62,357 nucleotides of DNA from Bacillota bacterium (GTDB lineage Bacteria; Bacillota_E; Symbiobacteriia; Symbiobacteriales; Symbiobacteriaceae): the NCBI GenBank assembly GCA_003242675.1, contig QGVE01000004.1, positions 1 through 62,357 of the forward strand, written 5' to 3'. The notes below the pieces were generated by a model. It was not told the origin of the DNA, searched no databases, and saw only the letters and a program-made list of their open reading frames with translations. How positions within the stretch are numbered: position 1 is the first letter of the stretch; the number at the start of each line of letters is the position of its first letter. The position numbers and the translations under genes were made by a program. This document shows, piece by piece, positions 52,004 to 60,719 of this stretch.

Positions 52004-53673
52004 TGCAGATTGAGCGAGTGCCGGGTATCGCCCTGAGCCCCAGCGAAGCGGTGAAGGCGTACCTGGGGGACTGGGCGCGCGTGGCTCCTGCGTACGAGTA
52101 CGACTGGCGCAGTCAGGAGAGCTTTCAGCGGCGGGCGGCCTACCTGTTGGGCGGCGGGTATACCGGCGACCGCTCCGCGGTGGCGGCCGCCCTGGAGCGG
52201 TACAACCGCGCCCTGGGCGCGGATGAAGCGGCGCTGGAGGGCGCCCGGCTGCTGGGTCAGCCGGGCACCCTCGCCGCGGTGACCGGCCAGCAGGCCGGTG
52301 TGCTTACCGGGCCGCTTTACACGATCTACAAGGCCATGACCACCATCCGGCTGGCCCGGCAGCAGAGCGAGCGGCTGGGCGTGCCGGTGGTCCCCGTCTT
52401 CTGGATCGCCGCCGAGGACCACGACTGGCAAGAGGTGAGTTGGGTGATGGTGCCGGCGGGGAATGAGGCCCGCCGGCTTGCGCTGGCTGAGCGGTTCGAC
52501 GGCGATCGGCGCTCGGTGGGGCTCGCGCCCATGCCGGAGTCGGTGGCGGGGCTGATCGACGAGTTCGCCGCGCTGATGCCGGACACGGAGTTCAAGGAAG
52601 AGGTCGTCGCGCGCCTCCGGGAGGCGGCGTCCGGCGGGCCGGCGCTCGATCCGGCGGCGACCGGCGGTGCGCCGACCCTGGCGGACTGGTTCGGCCGGCT
52701 GATGGCCTGGCTCTTCCGCGGCACCGGCCTCGTCTTCCTCAACTCGTCCGACCCGGCGCTCCGGCGCATCGAGGCGCCGTTCTTCGCCCGCGCCCTCACG
52801 CAGCAGGCCGAGGTGGAGGCGGCCTGCGCCGCCGGCATCGCCCGGTGGGAGCGGGAACTGGGGTTTGTGTGCACCGTCGAGCAGATGCCGAACAGCCTGA
52901 ATCTCTTCATTTATATTGATGGTGAGAGGCTGCCCCTCGCCGGCGAGGGGGACCGGGTCTGGGTGCGGGGCCGGCCGGAGCTTTCCTGGAGCCGGGCCGA
53001 GCTGGTGGACCTGGCCTGGCGGAGCCCCGAGCGGTTCTCCACCAACGTGGTGCTCCGGCCGGTGGTGCAGGCATACCTGCTGCCCGACCTGTTCTACGTC
53101 GGCGGGCCGGGGGAGATCAGCTACTTCGGGCTCCTGCGGGACGTGTACCAGACGATGGGGCTGCAGATGCCCATCGTGGTGCCGCGGGAGGGCTTCACCC
53201 TGGTCGAGCCGCCGATCGCCCGCATCCTGCAGAAGCACGCCATGACGCTGGACGACGCCTTCCACCGGCTGGAGGAGCGGAAGCAGGAGCTCCTGGAGCG
53301 GGAGGACCGGCTGGGGATCGCCCAGGCGTTCGCCTCCTTCCGCCAGGACTTCGAGCGCCGCCACGCCGAGCTGGCCGGCCTGGTGCTGCAGCTGGACCCC
53401 GGCCTCAGCCAGATGGTCGAGGAGAACCGGCGGCAGATCGAGCACCAGATCAACCGGCTGGAGGAGAAGGCGAAGCAGCAGCACCGGAAGAACTGCGAGA
53501 CGGCCCTGCGCCAGTTCGACCGGCTGCGGGCGAACCTCATGCCCAACGGGCTTCAGGAGCGCGCCTTCAGCGTCTGCGCCTACCTGGTGAAGTACGGGCC
53601 GGACCTGGTCCGGCGGCTGGTGGAGGAGGTGCCGCTGCAGGAGGGCTGGTCGCACCGGGCCATCTACCTGTAG
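52003..53673 (+). CDS. bshC: Bacillithiol biosynthesis cysteine-adding enzyme BshC
   Basis: This 556-residue protein is the putative ligase that adds cysteine to glucosaminyl-malate in bacillithiol synthesis. The family segments TLAAVTGQQAGVLTGPLYTIYKA and VVPVFWIAAEDHDWQEV are unmistakable. VLRPVVQAYLLPDLFYVGGPGEI-type sequence follows, and a long C-terminal coiled coil (about 410-510, rich in E, R and Q) matches the known structure. The ATG at 52003 overlaps the selD stop by one base, so it is part of the selenium operon. bshA and bshB are not in the window. A hairpin terminator follows. Confidence 0.92.
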   Translation: MQIERVPGIALSPSEAVKAYLGDWARVAPAYEYDWRSQESFQRRAAYLLGGGYTGDRSAVAAALERYNRALGADEAALEGARLLGQPGTLAAVTGQQAGVLTGPLYTIYKAMTTIRLARQQSERLGVPVVPVFWIAAEDHDWQEVSWVMVPAGNEARRLALAERFDGDRRSVGLAPMPESVAGLIDEFAALMPDTEFKEEVVARLREAASGGPALDPAATGGAPTLADWFGRLMAWLFRGTGLVFLNSSDPALRRIEAPFFARALTQQAEVEAACAAGIARWERELGFVCTVEQMPNSLNLFIYIDGERLPLAGEGDRVWVRGRPELSWSRAELVDLAWRSPERFSTNVVLRPVVQAYLLPDLFYVGGPGEISYFGLLRDVYQTMGLQMPIVVPREGFTLVEPPIARILQKHAMTLDDAFHRLEERKQELLEREDRLGIAQAFASFRQDFERRHAELAGLVLQLDPGLSQMVEENRRQIEHQINRLEEKAKQQHRKNCETALRQFDRLRANLMPNGLQERAFSVCAYLVKYGPDLVRRLVEEVPLQEGWSHRAIYL

Positions 53674-53734
53674 GCCCGGACAGGACCCGGCGGTCGCCCG
53701 GCGGCCTCTGCCGGGCCGGAAGCCTGGCGGGCGC

Positions 53735-53768
53735 AGCGGGAGCGGACGTGGCCGTCCGCTCCCGCTTT
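53735..53768 (+). terminator. Terminator of selA-selD-bshC
   Basis: AGCGGGAGCGGACG-tggc-CGTCCGCTCCCGCT is a perfect 14-bp stem followed by TT. Confidence 0.8.
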
Positions 53769-53976
53769 CCGCGACCTCCCTGCCCCGCCGGTCGTCATAC
53801 TCGTGTATAATGAAACCGTTGAAGCAGGTGTGCTGTCTGTCCGGCTCGTGCGGACGCCGACACGCAGACCCGACCGCTCCTCAGCCTGCCGCGCCGCGGC
53901 GGGCGCGGCGGTTGCCTCCCGGAGAGGATGGGCAGACTTTCATTGTCCTGTACCCCTTCTGCGAGGAGGCAGCGCG

Positions 53977-54606
53977 GTGAACGACAAGATCGCGATCATC
54001 GGCGCCGGACCGCTGGCGGCTATCCTGGCGCTGCGCATCCCCACCTCCGTCCGCAAGGTGATCATCGGGCGCCCGAAGGCAGCGGCGGTCGCCCTGGCCG
54101 ACGAGGTCGGGGGCATCGCCTCCGACCAGGTGAGCGCCGTGCGGGGCTGCCGGGTGGTCTTCCTGGCGGTGCCCGCCCCCGAGGCCGCGCAGGTCGTGGC
54201 GGACATCCGGCCCCACCTCTCGCCCGGGGCCCTGGTCGTCAACACGGCCGTCGACCTGGCGACCGCGGACCTGGCGGACGACGGGGTGCACGCCGCTGCC
54301 GCCAAGGTGATCGGCCATCCCCGGGAGCTGGCTTCGGGCGCCCGGGGCGTCGTCGTGATCGACCACGCCGATCCCGCCGAGGCGGACCTGCTGGCGGGGC
54401 TCCTGGCCGGCGTGGGTCCGGTGGTCCGGGGGGATGAGCGGATCGCCGCGGCGGCGGACCAGGCCCTTGCCGAGGTGCTGGCCGGGGCGCGCGCCGAACT
54501 CCACCGGCGCCTCGTGGATGCGGGGCTGCCGGCCGAGGTGGTGCCGGCGGCGATCGCCGCGGCCGGGCCCGGTGTGCTCCGGGCGCTGGCGGTGGGAGAG
54601 GAGTAG
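53977..54606 (+). CDS. NAD(P)-binding Rossmann-fold protein (ProC/F420-NADP reductase-like)
   Basis: This protein of about 209 residues has a dinucleotide-binding start (DKIAIIGAGPLAAILALRI) and the strand-turn pattern of pyrroline-5-carboxylate reductase/NADP-oxidoreductase domains (RVVFLAVPAPEAAQVV, ALVVNTAVDLAT). The C-terminal half is Ala-rich and helical. The GTG at 53977 is seven bases from GAGGAGG. A TATAAT at 53806-53811 implies a 165-nt leader that holds no gene. The substrate is unknown. A hairpin separates it from dacF. Confidence 0.7.
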   Translation: MNDKIAIIGAGPLAAILALRIPTSVRKVIIGRPKAAAVALADEVGGIASDQVSAVRGCRVVFLAVPAPEAAQVVADIRPHLSPGALVVNTAVDLATADLADDGVHAAAAKVIGHPRELASGARGVVVIDHADPAEADLLAGLLAGVGPVVRGDERIAAAADQALAEVLAGARAELHRRLVDAGLPAEVVPAAIAAAGPGVLRALAVGEE

Positions 54607-54643
54607 GCTGCGGAGAGGAAGGTCGGGCGGCACGCAGGGGCCG

Positions 54644-54670
54644 GCGAGACTGCTGCTTCGCGAGTCTCGC
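54644..54670 (+). terminator. Hairpin between the Rossmann gene and dacF
   Basis: GCGAGACT-N11-AGTCTCGC, an 8-bp perfect stem directly before the dacF ribosome site; possible attenuator. Confidence 0.45.
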
Positions 54671-54686
54671 AGTAGGAGGGTGCCCA

Positions 54687-55943
54687 TTGTTGAACCGCAA
54701 GGGACTTCGTCCGGCCCGGGTCGCCGCTCTGGTGGCCCTGCTGGCTGTGCTGCTCACCGGAACGCTCGCCGCACCCGCACAGGCGGCACCCGCCCTGGAC
54801 TTGGAAGCGCGGGCCGCGGTGCTGTTGGAATTCACGACGGGTCAGGTGCTGTACGCGAAGAACCCGGATGAACCCATCTCCCCGGCCTCGCTGACCAAGC
54901 TCATGACCCTGCACCTGGCCTTTAAGCGCATCGAGGCCGGCCAGATGAGCTTCGACGACCTGGTGGAGGTCAGCCGGAACGCCTGGGCCGCCAACTTCCC
55001 CGACTCGTCCCTGATGTTCCTGGAGCCCGGCGACAAGGTGACCGTGGGCGAGATCATGAAGGGCATCGCCATCGTCTCGGGCAACGACGCCGCGGTCGCC
55101 CTGGCCGAGCACATTGGCGGCACGGTCGAGAACTTCGTGCGGATGATGAACGAAGAGGCGCAGGCGCTGGGGTTCAAGACGTTCCACTTCGTCGATCCCC
55201 ACGGCCTCTCGCCCGAGAACAAGGTGACGGCGCGGGAGTTCGCCCAGTTCGCCCGGCTCTACATCCAGCTCCACCCCGAGGCGCTGGAGATGCTGCACAG
55301 CCAGAAGGAGTTCTCGTACCCGCAGTACGAGAACCTGTCCGACGCCCGGAAGGCCGCGACGTCGCCCGAGGCGCACCGGCCCATCACCCAGCAGAACCGC
55401 AACGGGCTGCTCTGGACCTACGAGGGCGTCGACGGCCTCAAGACCGGCTACGTGGACGAGGCCGGCTTCAACCTGGCCGTCACGGCCAAACGGGGCGACA
55501 TGCGGCTGATCGGCGTGCTGCTGGGCGTCCAGGCCAGCTCGATCCCCGAGGGCACGGCCAAGCGGGAGGCGGAGGGCGCGGCCCTGCTCAGCTGGGGCTT
55601 CAACAACTTCGTCACCGTGCAGCCGCAGATGCCCGAGGTGAAGCCGGTGCGGGTCTGGAAGGGCGCCGCCAACGAGGTGAACCTGGAGCCCGCCGGCGGG
55701 ACGCTGACCCTGGTGCTGGAGAAGGGGCAGGAGGCGTCGCTCACCGCCTCGGTGCGGCAGGAGGAGTCGGTCATCGCCCCGGTGTCCAAGGGACAGAAGC
55801 TGGGCGAGGTGATCTTCGCCGCGGACGGCAGGGAGATTGCCCGGGTGGACCTGGTGGCGGCCGAAGAGGTGCGGCTGGGCAACTTCTTCAAGCGGCTCTG
55901 GGATTCGCTGAGACTGTGGATACACGGGTTCTTCAATCGATAG
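54687..55943 (+). CDS. dacF: D-alanyl-D-alanine carboxypeptidase (DacF/PBP5 family)
   Basis: This 418-residue protein has a signal peptide (LVALLAVLLTGTLAAPAQA, cleavage about residue 32) and trims pentapeptide stems of peptidoglycan outside the cell. The serine hydrolase motifs are all present: SxxK in SPASLTKLM (Ser about 67), SGN in VSGNDAAVALAE, and KTG in DGLKTGYVDEAGF. The C-terminal PBP5_C beta domain (about 300-385) and an amphipathic end (FFKRLWDSLRLWIHGFFNR) for membrane binding follow. The TTG at 54687 has GGAGGG upstream. In sporulating Firmicutes, DacF-type enzymes shape vegetative or spore cortex wall. A bidirectional terminator follows. Confidence 0.93.
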   Translation: MLNRKGLRPARVAALVALLAVLLTGTLAAPAQAAPALDLEARAAVLLEFTTGQVLYAKNPDEPISPASLTKLMTLHLAFKRIEAGQMSFDDLVEVSRNAWAANFPDSSLMFLEPGDKVTVGEIMKGIAIVSGNDAAVALAEHIGGTVENFVRMMNEEAQALGFKTFHFVDPHGLSPENKVTAREFAQFARLYIQLHPEALEMLHSQKEFSYPQYENLSDARKAATSPEAHRPITQQNRNGLLWTYEGVDGLKTGYVDEAGFNLAVTAKRGDMRLIGVLLGVQASSIPEGTAKREAEGAALLSWGFNNFVTVQPQMPEVKPVRVWKGAANEVNLEPAGGTLTLVLEKGQEASLTASVRQEESVIAPVSKGQKLGEVIFAADGREIARVDLVAAEEVRLGNFFKRLWDSLRLWIHGFFNR

Positions 55944-55953
55944 GCGCATAGAA

Positions 55954-55982
55954 ACGGCGGTGCACTTGTGGTGCACCGCCGT
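55954..55982. terminator. Bidirectional terminator between dacF and ackA
   Basis: ACGGCGGTGCAC-N5-GTGCACCGCCGT is a perfect 12-bp stem. On the plus strand it is followed by aaactgTTTT. Confidence 0.75.
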
Positions 55983-56000
55983 AAACTGTTTTCGCCGAGG

Positions 56001-56092
56001 AGCGATTGCGGCCGGCTGGCCTCAGCGCCGCTTCAGTTCGCGCTGCAGCGATTGCCGCCGGCCGGGCGGAGCGCCGCCTCAGTTGCGCGCCG
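56001..56092. repeat. Imperfect 46-bp tandem duplication reaching into the end of ackA
   Basis: 56001-56046 and 56047-56092 share AGCGATTGC-GCCGGC..GG and GCGCCGC.TCAGTT.GCGC with about 80 percent identity. The second copy includes the ackA stop codon and last codons, so the first looks like a duplicated gene end. Confidence 0.6.
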
Positions 56093-57293
56093 CCGCGGCC
56101 CGGTTCTTGATCAGCTCCGCCGTCTCCCGGGCGATCATCAGCTCCTCGTTGGTCGGGATGACCATGACCGCCACCTTCGCGTCGGGCCCGGAGATGATCC
56201 GCTCCACGCCCCGGCAGTTGTTGGCCTCCTCATCGAAGGTGACGCCCAGGAAGCCCAGGTTCTCGCAGACGGCCTTGCGGAGGCGCGGCGAGTTCTCGCC
56301 GATGCCGCCGGTGAAGACGATGCCGTCCACCCGGCCGAGCACGGCGGCGTAGGCGCCGATGTACTTGCGCAGCCGGTACTCCAGCATCTCGAAGGTCTCG
56401 ATCGCCCGCGGGTCGCCCTTGTCCATCTCCTCTTCGATCTGGCGCATGTCGCTGGAGATGCCCGAGATGCCCAGCAGGCCGCTGTGCTTGTTCAGCATGG
56501 ACATGACCTCGGAGATGCCGATCTCCTCCCGGGCCATGATGTAGGGGATGATCCCGGGGTCCAGGTCGCCGGCGCGGGTGCCCATGATCAGGCCCTCCAG
56601 CGGCGTGAAGCCCATGGAGGTGTCCACCGACTTGCCGCCCTGCACGGCGGTGACCGAAGAGCCGTTGCCCAGGTGGCAGGTGATGAGGTTGAGCTCCTCC
56701 AGCGGCCGGCCCAGCAGCACCGCGGCCCGCTGCGACACGTACTTGTGGGAGGTGCCGTGGAAGCCGTAGCGGCGCACCTTGTGCCGCTTGTACATCGCGT
56801 AGGGCAGGGCGTACAGGAACGCCTTGCGCGGCATGGTGGCGTGGAAGGCGGTGTCGAAGACGGCGACGTTGACGGCGTGGGGCAGGGCGGCCTCCGCCGC
56901 CAGGATGCCGGTCAGGTTGGCCGGGTTGTGCAGCGGCGCCAGGTCGAAGAGCTCCCGGAGGGTCCGCTTCACCTCGTCGTCGACGATCACCGAGTTCACG
57001 AAGGCCTCGCCGCCGTGGACGACCCGGTGCCCCACCGCCACGATCTCCTCCGGCGCCCGGATGACGCCGTGGACGGGATCCGTCAGGGCCTCCAGCACCT
57101 TGCGGATTCCGGCGGTGTGGTCGAGGATGGTGCCGATCTCCTTGATCTTCTCACCGGCGCCCTTGTACTCGAAGATCGCGTCCTCCATGCCGACCCGCTC
57201 GACCTTGCCGATCGCCAGGACGGACTCGGTCTCCATGTCCAGCAGCTGATACTTGATGGACGACGAGCCGCAGTTCAGCACCAGGATCTTCAT
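56079..57293 (-). CDS. ackA: Acetate kinase
   Basis: This 404-residue enzyme interconverts acetyl phosphate plus ADP and acetate plus ATP. The opening KILVLNCGSSSIKYQLLD, AVGHRVVHGGE, NVAVFDTAFHATMP, RYGFHGTSHKYV, TCHLGNGSSVTAV, VDTSMGFTPLEGLIMGTR and FTGGIGENSPRLR are all family signatures. The ATG overlaps the upstream dehydrogenase stop (57290-57293). No phosphotransacetylase gene is in view. Pairing with a hydroxyacyl-CoA dehydrogenase suggests a fermentation or substrate-level phosphorylation branch. Confidence 0.97.
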   Translation of the reverse strand: MKILVLNCGSSSIKYQLLDMETESVLAIGKVERVGMEDAIFEYKGAGEKIKEIGTILDHTAGIRKVLEALTDPVHGVIRAPEEIVAVGHRVVHGGEAFVNSVIVDDEVKRTLRELFDLAPLHNPANLTGILAAEAALPHAVNVAVFDTAFHATMPRKAFLYALPYAMYKRHKVRRYGFHGTSHKYVSQRAAVLLGRPLEELNLITCHLGNGSSVTAVQGGKSVDTSMGFTPLEGLIMGTRAGDLDPGIIPYIMAREEIGISEVMSMLNKHSGLLGISGISSDMRQIEEEMDKGDPRAIETFEMLEYRLRKYIGAYAAVLGRVDGIVFTGGIGENSPRLRKAVCENLGFLGVTFDEEANNCRGVERIISGPDAKVAVMVIPTNEELMIARETAELIKNRAAAARN

Positions 57294-58180
57294 CGGCCAG
57301 CTCTCCCTTCCTTGATCCGATCGCCGTCGGCGTCGTACTTGAAGAAGCCCACGCCGGTCTCCACGCCCAGGTGGCCCGCGCGCACCAGCTTCTTCAGGAT
57401 CGGGGCCGGCCGGTACTTCAGGTCACCGTACTCCCGCCAGAGCCGCTCGGCCATGACGAGGACCGTGTCCAGCCCGATGCGGTCGGCGATCTCCAGGGGC
57501 CCCCGGGCCATCTCGAAGCCCAGGCGCATGGCGGTGTCGATGTCCTCGGCCGAGGCGACGCCCTCCATGAGCATCTGGCAGGCTTCATTGATGAGCGGGA
57601 TGATCAGCCGGGTGGTGATGTAGCCCGGCGACTCGTAGACCTCGACGCCCGTGCGGCCGATCCGCTCCATCAGGGCCATGACCTGGGCGACGGTGTCGTC
57701 GCTGGTCTTCAGGCCGCGCACCACCTGGACCACCTTGGTCCGGGGGATGGGCTGCAGGAAGTGGCAGCCGATGACCCGGTCGGGCCGGTTGGTGGCCGAC
57801 GCCATCTCGGTGATCGAGAGGGTGGAGGTGTTGGAGGCCAGGATGACCTCGCGCCGGCAGATCTGGTCGAGCGTGCGGAAGATCTCCTTGTCCTCCTCGA
57901 TGTCGACCACCAGGGTGGCGATGACGAAATCCGCCCGGGCCAGCTCGGTCATGTCCGTGGTCATGCTGATCCGGGCCAGGATCGCCCGCTTCTCGGACTC
58001 GGTGAGCGCCCAGCGCTCGATCTCGTGCTGCAGCGAGAGGTCCAGCTGCCGGCGGGCCTGCTCCAGCTCCTCCTCCGAGCGGCCGACCATGATCACTTCC
58101 AGGCCCTCGGTGGCGACCAGCTGCGCGATGCCGCGCCCTGCTGGGCCGGTCCCGACGATTCCCCAGATGCGTACCGACAT
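57290..58180 (-). CDS. 3-hydroxyacyl-CoA (3-hydroxybutyryl-CoA) dehydrogenase
   Basis: This 296-residue NAD-dependent enzyme has the Rossmann start VRIWGIVGTGPAGRGIAQLVA. The 3HCDH_N signature lies in IASNTSTLSITEMASATN, with catalytic His in RVIGCHFLQPIPRTKVVQVV. The C-terminal 3HCDH domain has VYESPGYITTRLIIPLINEA, DTAMRLGFEMARGPLEIADRIG and VGFFKYD. The glycine motif is GTGPAG rather than the more common GaGxMG. The ATG at 58180 follows AAGGAG; the longer frame has no ribosome site. It is co-transcribed with ackA (4-nt overlap), an unusual pairing that hints at butyrate, acetoacetate or amino acid fermentation. Confidence 0.88.
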   Translation of the reverse strand: MSVRIWGIVGTGPAGRGIAQLVATEGLEVIMVGRSEEELEQARRQLDLSLQHEIERWALTESEKRAILARISMTTDMTELARADFVIATLVVDIEEDKEIFRTLDQICRREVILASNTSTLSITEMASATNRPDRVIGCHFLQPIPRTKVVQVVRGLKTSDDTVAQVMALMERIGRTGVEVYESPGYITTRLIIPLINEACQMLMEGVASAEDIDTAMRLGFEMARGPLEIADRIGLDTVLVMAERLWREYGDLKYRPAPILKKLVRAGHLGVETGVGFFKYDADGDRIKEGRAGR

Positions 58181-58373
58181 AGTCACACTCCTTACCCGGC
58201 GAAGCGAGGTTTGTTCGTTCTTTCTCAATCATACCGGGAAACGGCAGAGATTCCTATAGGCCTTTTTGAACGATGCACGTATGGAACCGGTAGGGTTTGT
58301 GCCCGATACACAGTCTGCTTGGCCGAGGTGCACGGCATGCGGCGGGGGGCCGGGCTTTTGCGCGGCCGTTCGC

Positions 58374-58400
58374 ACCGGTTGACACAGGGGTTCATATCAT
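58374..58400 (+). promoter_or_regulatory. Sigma-K-like promoter upstream of the SPOCS gene
   Basis: AC-N17-CATATCAT (58374-58375 and 58393-58400) fits the mother-cell sigma-K consensus AC-N17-CATAnnnT exactly. It is 115 bp before the SPOCS-protein start. The remaining part of the 58181-58514 gap has a GATACACAG element near 58300 and no gene. Confidence 0.5.
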
Positions 58401-58514
58401 AGCCAGCAGGAGGCGGGCGCGTGTCCGCCCCTCCACCCCGAGTGCGGCCCGCCACATAGCTTCCCTTCGCGGCGCCGCCCCTGGGGTCTACGCTACGGAA
58501 GGGGGAAGTCGAGC

Positions 58515-59858
58515 GTGGCCGACTTGCTCAGCACCCAGCTTCTGAAGCTTCAGTGCCTGGTGTGCGAGAATACCGGCGAGGCCTGCATTGAGTCTCGTTT
58601 CAAGCTGCCGCGCAAGGCGAAGAAGATCGCCGAAATCCAGGCCCGCATCGTGGACCTGGAGGCCGACGTCATCGACGGCCAGGTCTGCATCTCGGGCGTG
58701 GTCCACAAGCAGATCTTCTTTGTCGGCGAGGATCACCACGTACATCACGTGCCGGAGGACGTGCCGTTCACCACCTTCGTGAACTGCCCGGGGGCCAAGG
58801 CGGGCGACGTCGCGGAGGTCAAGGCGAACATCGCCAAGGTGAACTTCAGCCTGGAGTGGGGGCAGGATCTCGTCCAGCGGGTGATCGTCCAGTTCATCGT
58901 CCGGGTCGCGGAGGACTGCCAGGTCAACGTGCGCCTCAATCCCCGGGGGCCGCTGGTCAAGGCGGAGTGCGTGGTGGGCGAGGCGACCAAGGCGGTCACC
59001 ATCGAGAACTGCATCGAGCTGGACCGGCGGGCGATCAAGATCCGGGACCTCCAGGTGTCCTTGGAGGACGTGAAGGCGGAAGCCACCAGCGATCAGGTGA
59101 TGTTCCAGGGAACCCTGGTGAAGAACATCTTCTACATCTCGGACGAGGACGTCGAGCTGTTCCAGGAGGAGCGCATCCCCTTCTCCGGCATCGCCGACGT
59201 CTGCGGCGCCGAGCCGGGGGACAACGTCACCCTGCAGGCGCAGATCGTCCGGGTCGACAAGGTGCTCTCCGACGGCGTGGAGCTCCGGCAGCGGGTGGTG
59301 CTCTCGCTGTTCATCAAGGTGACCCGCACCTGCGAGATCAACGTGGCCGAGGACCCGACGGGCCCGCAGGTGATGGCCTCCCGGGTGATCGCCACCGGCG
59401 AGCGGCAGGTGCTGGTGGAGAACGTCGCGGACCTCAACAAGCCGGCGCAGAAGATCCAGGAGATCCAGGCCCGGGTGGAGGACGTGGCGGTCGAGGTCAT
59501 CCCCAACAAGGTGATCATCACCGGCACGCTCCACAAGCAGATCTTCTTCGTCGGCGAGGACGACATCGTGCGCCACCAGGCCGAGGACATCCCGTTCACC
59601 ACCTTCGTCGACCTGCCTGGGGTGAACCCCGGCGACGAGATCTCCGTCACCCCGGTGGTGGAGCACGTGGGCTTCGACCTGCTCGACAAGGTGTGGGTGA
59701 GCTCCCACGGCGACGACTGGGACGACGACGAGGGCCGTCCGGTTTTCCGCCGGCTGCTCCAGCGCACGGTGATCCTGCTCTGCGTGACCGCCAGCCAGGA
59801 GCACCCCATCCGCATCGCCCAGGCGCCCCTGACCGGGCTGCCGCTGGCCGCCGGCTAA
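58515..59858 (+). CDS. SPOCS (DUF3794) triple-repeat protein
   Basis: This 447-residue protein consists of three SPOCS domains, at about 30-140, 170-290 and 315-440. Each follows the pattern KKIxEIQARI..LE, G-x-V-x-KQIFFVGED, VPFTTFV..PGxxxGD. Repeats 1 and 3 are the most alike (VVHKQIFFVGEDHHVHH versus TLHKQIFFVGEDDIVRH). SPOCS domains occur in SipL, which links SpoIVA to the coat in clostridia, and in other spore-coat-associated proteins. No LysM domain is present, so this is not SipL itself. An acidic patch (SHGDDWDDDEGR) lies near the end. The GTG at 58515 follows GGGGGAAG, and a sigma-K-like promoter lies upstream. Confidence 0.85.
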   Translation: MADLLSTQLLKLQCLVCENTGEACIESRFKLPRKAKKIAEIQARIVDLEADVIDGQVCISGVVHKQIFFVGEDHHVHHVPEDVPFTTFVNCPGAKAGDVAEVKANIAKVNFSLEWGQDLVQRVIVQFIVRVAEDCQVNVRLNPRGPLVKAECVVGEATKAVTIENCIELDRRAIKIRDLQVSLEDVKAEATSDQVMFQGTLVKNIFYISDEDVELFQEERIPFSGIADVCGAEPGDNVTLQAQIVRVDKVLSDGVELRQRVVLSLFIKVTRTCEINVAEDPTGPQVMASRVIATGERQVLVENVADLNKPAQKIQEIQARVEDVAVEVIPNKVIITGTLHKQIFFVGEDDIVRHQAEDIPFTTFVDLPGVNPGDEISVTPVVEHVGFDLLDKVWVSSHGDDWDDDEGRPVFRRLLQRTVILLCVTASQEHPIRIAQAPLTGLPLAAG

Positions 59859-59932
59859 GCCTGAAAGCCCCCGCTCACCGGGGCCAGGGCGCCGGGTGGG
59901 CTGTACAGCCGTCCTGGCGCCGGGGGCGGAAC

Positions 59933-59965
59933 GCGGGAGGCGCCCCCCTCGGGGGCGCCTCCCGC
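59933..59965. terminator. Bidirectional terminator between the SPOCS and hypothetical genes
   Basis: GCGGGAGGCGCCCCC-ctc-GGGGGCGCCTCCCGC is a perfect 15-bp stem between convergent genes. Confidence 0.65.
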
Positions 59966-59970
59966 CGCGC

Positions 59971-60585
59971 TCAGCCGCACGACCACTCCAGCCACCACCA
60001 GCGTTCGAAGTCCGTCACCAGCCCTGGCGGATTCACCCTGCGGGTGGCCTCCAGGCACCACATGTCGTACTCCCACTGGTGCACCAGGAGCGGGAGGACC
60101 CGGCCGAACCGGCTGAGGATGATGCCGGTGTCGTGCAGCCGCCGGGCCACGCGGGCCACCAGGTCCAGGAGCGCCTCGCGCGCGGCGCCCTCCCAGGCGT
60201 CGTACCGCCGGGGATGCTCCAGCAGCACGGCCAGCTCCTCCGGACTGCGGTAAAGCCCCCGGCGCGCGAGCCACCTGGCCAGGAGCCGGTGGCTCTCGGC
60301 ATCGGCCAGCCGCTCGCACTCCTGCTTGCTCAGCCCCACGGCGGTGACGAACTCCGGCTCCCACAGGGCAAAGTACCAGCGGGCCTCGCCGGGCTGCTCG
60401 CCCTGGCTGATGGCCTCCCGCAGGCGCGAAGGGGTGTTGTAGTAGAGCCACAGCTTCATGCGATGGGGGCCGTCGTCGAAGTCGACGTAGAGGGAGAGGA
60501 TGTAGGCCTCCTCCAGCCGGGGGCAATCGGCCAGCAGGATCCCCTCCGCCAGCCGCCGGTAAAGGTGTTCTGCGAACGGTTCCAT
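59971..60585 (-). CDS. Hypothetical soluble protein
   Basis: This protein of about 204 residues is soluble, without signal or membrane helix. It is mixed alpha/beta: an N-terminal helical hairpin (PFAEHLYRRLAEGILLAD), a strand-rich stretch (AYILSLYVDFDD, MKLWLYYNTPS), then helices and an aromatic end (FERWWWLEWSCG). The tone of the first 60 residues is reminiscent of DUF4303-like proteins, but I do not claim the family. The ATG at 60585 has GAGGTG upstream; the frame runs 51 codons farther without support. It lies between two SPOCS genes in opposite orientation. Confidence 0.7.
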   Translation of the reverse strand: MEPFAEHLYRRLAEGILLADCPRLEEAYILSLYVDFDDGPHRMKLWLYYNTPSRLREAISQGEQPGEARWYFALWEPEFVTAVGLSKQECERLADAESHRLLARWLARRGLYRSPEELAVLLEHPRRYDAWEGAAREALLDLVARVARRLHDTGIILSRFGRVLPLLVHQWEYDMWCLEATRRVNPPGLVTDFERWWWLEWSCG

Positions 60586-60719
60586 CCCGTTCACCTCGGT
60601 CGTCGGGTTTCGTGTGGAGACTAGTTCTCCGAATTCCTTCTTTTTCCTCTTCAGGGGAAATGATGAAACCCGGTTCTGCGGCGCGGCGGCGGGGCGTAGG
60701 GTAACCTGAGGTGGGACGG

